Shown here piece after piece: positions 7,835 through 8,965 of a stretch of DNA of 8,965 bases; position 1 is the first letter of the stretch; each line of letters begins with the position of its first letter. The DNA lies in NCBI GenBank assembly GCA_046313675.1, contig JBKBXU010000185.1, positions 1 to 8,965 of the forward strand, in the 5' to 3' direction. Source of the stretch: JBKBXU01 sp046313675. Its GTDB lineage: Bacteria; Bacteroidota; Bacteroidia; Cytophagales; Cytophagaceae. The notes under the pieces are model-generated. The model was not told the DNA's origin. It worked only from the letters and a program-made list of their open reading frames with translations, and ran no database searches. The translations under genes and the position numbers were made by a program.

Positions 7835-7859
7835 GTTAGGGATAATCATTTTATTTTTG
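7833..7859 (+). promoter_or_regulatory. Probable promoter of the FISUMP lipoprotein gene
   Basis: TATTTTTG at 7852-7859 matches the Bacteroidota -7 consensus TAnnTTTG. A TTG at 7833-7835 lies 16 bp upstream, slightly short of the usual -33/-7 spacing. The -7 box ends 27 bp before the ATG at 7887, so the leader would be short. Confidence 0.55.
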
Positions 7860-7886
7860 TAGCCGTAAATTAAATTTTAAGACTAT

Positions 7887-8732
7887 ATGAAACAAACTGC
7901 CAGCTTATTAGTACTTGTTATTCTCGCCATAGGCTTATTTAATTTCTGTAAGAAGAAAGACAATCCTAATCCGGATACAAACCCCTGTGCCAATACAGAT
8001 CTTAGCATATCTGCCAGTGTAAGCGGCAGTACCGTTACGGTAAGTGCATCAGGCGGTACCGCACCTTATACCTATTCTAAAGATGGAAATACCTATGTGA
8101 ATTCAGGTACTTTTTCCGGGATGACTAGTGGCGACCATACGGTGTATGTAAAGGATGAAAAAGGCTGCACAAAATCCACGAGTGTCACGGTTGCCGGAAC
8201 AGGAGGAAATGGTGGAAACGGCGGAGGAGGAAATTCTTCAAAACTAGTTGATCAAAGAGATGGAAAGGAATATACTATAGTAACAATCGGCGATCAGGTT
8301 TGGATGGCAGAGAACTTAAACTTTGAGCCGGAAGAAGAGGGTAGTACCTGTTTTGAGGATGTTGAATCAAATTGCGAAAGCTTGGGCAGGCTTTATACCT
8401 ACGAACTTGCAACCGAGGCATGTCCAACAGGTTGGCATTTGCCATCAGGGCAGGAGTGGGAGGTTTTAACTGATTATATAGGTGGCTTAGCCGGCCATGC
8501 GGCACAACTTAAAGAAGGAGGAGAGACTGGTTTTGAAGTAAAATTGGGGTCTGGTGGTTATAATTACTATACAGAAGTTTTTTTTGGATCAAATTCCGCA
8601 TATTTTTGGGGTTCCACTTTAAGTGAAGCAGGTAATAGTGCAGTTATGCAGACAATTTCTACATCCAATGATATTACTGTTTCTTGGAATGATTTAGATA
8701 ATAAAATTAGCGTTCGGTGCATAAAAGACTAA
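7887..8732 (+). CDS. SprB-repeat plus FISUMP domain lipoprotein
   Basis: A 281-residue predicted lipoprotein. An N-terminal hydrophobic segment ends LFNFC with Cys21, followed by KKKD; the lipobox is atypical, with Phe rather than a small residue at -1. Residues about 34-102 form a SprB-type repeat: ASGGTAPYTYSKDG, then TFSGMTSGDHTVYVKDEKGC, with Cys34 and Cys94 able to pair. A Gly/Asn linker (103-118) leads to a FISUMP domain (Fibrobacter succinogenes major paralogous domain, about 119-281), recognised by DQRDGKEYTIVTIGDQVWMA, ENLN at 142-145, the CFED...NCESLGRLYTYE segment, and CPTGWHLPSGQEWEVL at 179-194, ending VRCIKD. FISUMP proteins are surface lipoproteins of unknown biochemical function. 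The gene is divergent from the T9SS protein gene, has its own -7 box, and is followed by a hairpin and by a paralogue that begins at 8893. The ATG at 7887 is the only start giving the export signal. Confidence 0.92.
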   Translation: MKQTASLLVLVILAIGLFNFCKKKDNPNPDTNPCANTDLSISASVSGSTVTVSASGGTAPYTYSKDGNTYVNSGTFSGMTSGDHTVYVKDEKGCTKSTSVTVAGTGGNGGNGGGGNSSKLVDQRDGKEYTIVTIGDQVWMAENLNFEPEEEGSTCFEDVESNCESLGRLYTYELATEACPTGWHLPSGQEWEVLTDYIGGLAGHAAQLKEGGETGFEVKLGSGGYNYYTEVFFGSNSAYFWGSTLSEAGNSAVMQTISTSNDITVSWNDLDNKISVRCIKD

Positions 8733-8742
8733 CCTTTTTAAA

Positions 8743-8788
8743 TTAAACTGGAAAACCCCTGATAACAACAAGAGGTTTTCCAGTTTAA
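8743..8788 (+). terminator. Hairpin after the FISUMP lipoprotein gene, probable terminator
   Basis: TTAAACTGGAAAACC (8743-8757) pairs perfectly with GGTTTTCCAGTTTAA (8774-8788), and two further inner base pairs form past one mismatch. It begins 10 bp past the TAA stop. The downstream T-run is short (GTTTAAAC), so termination is likely but less certain than for the hairpin at 3542-3577. Bases 8789-8892, up to the next start codon, are AT-rich; I see no gene there. Confidence 0.65.
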
Positions 8789-8859
8789 ACAGGTTAACTT
8801 ATATCTCTTAATTCTTCCGCTTAATTGCTTAAAAGCTTTTACTTTTTCTTTAGGCATAT

Positions 8860-8867
8860 TATTTTTA
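8860..8867 (+). promoter_or_regulatory. Weak -7-like box before the second FISUMP-type lipoprotein gene
   Basis: TATTTTTA matches TAnnTTTG except for the final base. It sits 25 bp before the ATG at 8893, almost the same distance as the TATTTTTG box before the upstream paralogue (27 bp). No TTG -33 element at proper spacing is seen. The positional match to the paralogue is the main support. Confidence 0.3.
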
Positions 8868-8892
8868 GGCTCTTATATAAAAACCTTTAACC

Positions 8893-8965
8893 ATGAAACA
8901 AACTGCCAGCTTATTTTTACTTGTTATTCTCGCCATAGGCTTACTTAATTTCTGTAAGAAGAAAG
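8893..8965 (+). CDS. Paralogous lipoprotein (signal peptide only), 3' partial
   Basis: The gene runs off the right edge after 24 codons. It encodes a signal peptide of the form MKQTASLFLLVILAIGLLNF, then Cys21 and KKK, the same as the gene at 7887 apart from codons 8, 9 and 18. At the DNA level 70 of the 73 visible bases match the start of that gene. It is therefore very probably a tandem duplicate and may again carry SprB-repeat and FISUMP domains, but nothing past the signal peptide can be seen. A short leader separates it from the upstream hairpin, so it probably has its own promoter. Confidence 0.85.
   Translation, partial: MKQTASLFLLVILAIGLLNFCKKK

Noticed and set aside
1..8965. Insertion sequences, tRNA or rRNA genes
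   Set aside because: No transposase, flanking terminal inverted repeats, cloverleaf or rRNA-like sequence was seen on reading both strands.

Overview
The window comes from a member of the phylum Bacteroidota, most likely a gliding or environmental Cytophagia/Flavobacteriia-type organism. The evidence is a type IX secretion (T9SS) C-terminal sorting domain, a SprB-type repeat, a FISUMP domain lipoprotein, and promoter boxes matching the Bacteroidota -7 consensus TAnnTTTG. GC is about 40% overall, with no Shine-Dalgarno-like sites in front of the genes. The placement below phylum level is inference.

Layout. (1) Bases 1-2150, plus strand: the 3' part of a large gene whose start lies left of the window. 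It encodes a DUF4157 (eCIS core domain) zincin-like module, then a long AT-rich effector-like part with a split L,D-transpeptidase-like signature. (2) Bases 2160-3524, minus strand, convergent and only 9 bp away: a lipoprotein with a discoidin-like N-terminal domain and an unrecognised C-terminal half. (3) Bases 3525-3615: a strong palindromic terminator-like hairpin and a five-copy TTAAAAC heptamer array. (4) Bases 3616-7680, minus strand: a 1354-residue T9SS-secreted multidomain surface protein with fibronectin type III, Ig-like, PKD, MAM-like and Omp28/thioredoxin-like modules followed by the sorting domain. (5) Bases 7681-7886: a divergent promoter region with a long AT-rich inverted repeat. 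(6) Bases 7887-8732, plus strand: a SprB-repeat plus FISUMP lipoprotein. (7) Bases 8733-8892: a hairpin and AT-rich sequence without a gene. (8) From base 8893 to the window end: the first 24 codons of a near-identical paralogue of gene (6).

How the genes fit together. All five genes look like cell-surface, secreted or delivered proteins; there is no housekeeping gene. The most interesting pair is genes (1) and (2). The first looks like cargo for a contractile injection system, with a DUF4157 head and a probable cell-wall-active tail. The second is a lipoprotein that would sit where a cell-wall toxin acts. GC falls from about one half to about one third just after the DUF4157 module and stays low until near the signal peptide of the lipoprotein. 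An AT-rich block therefore covers the C-terminal parts of both convergent genes, as expected for an exchangeable cargo/partner cassette. That functional link is inference; no injection-system structural gene is visible in the window.
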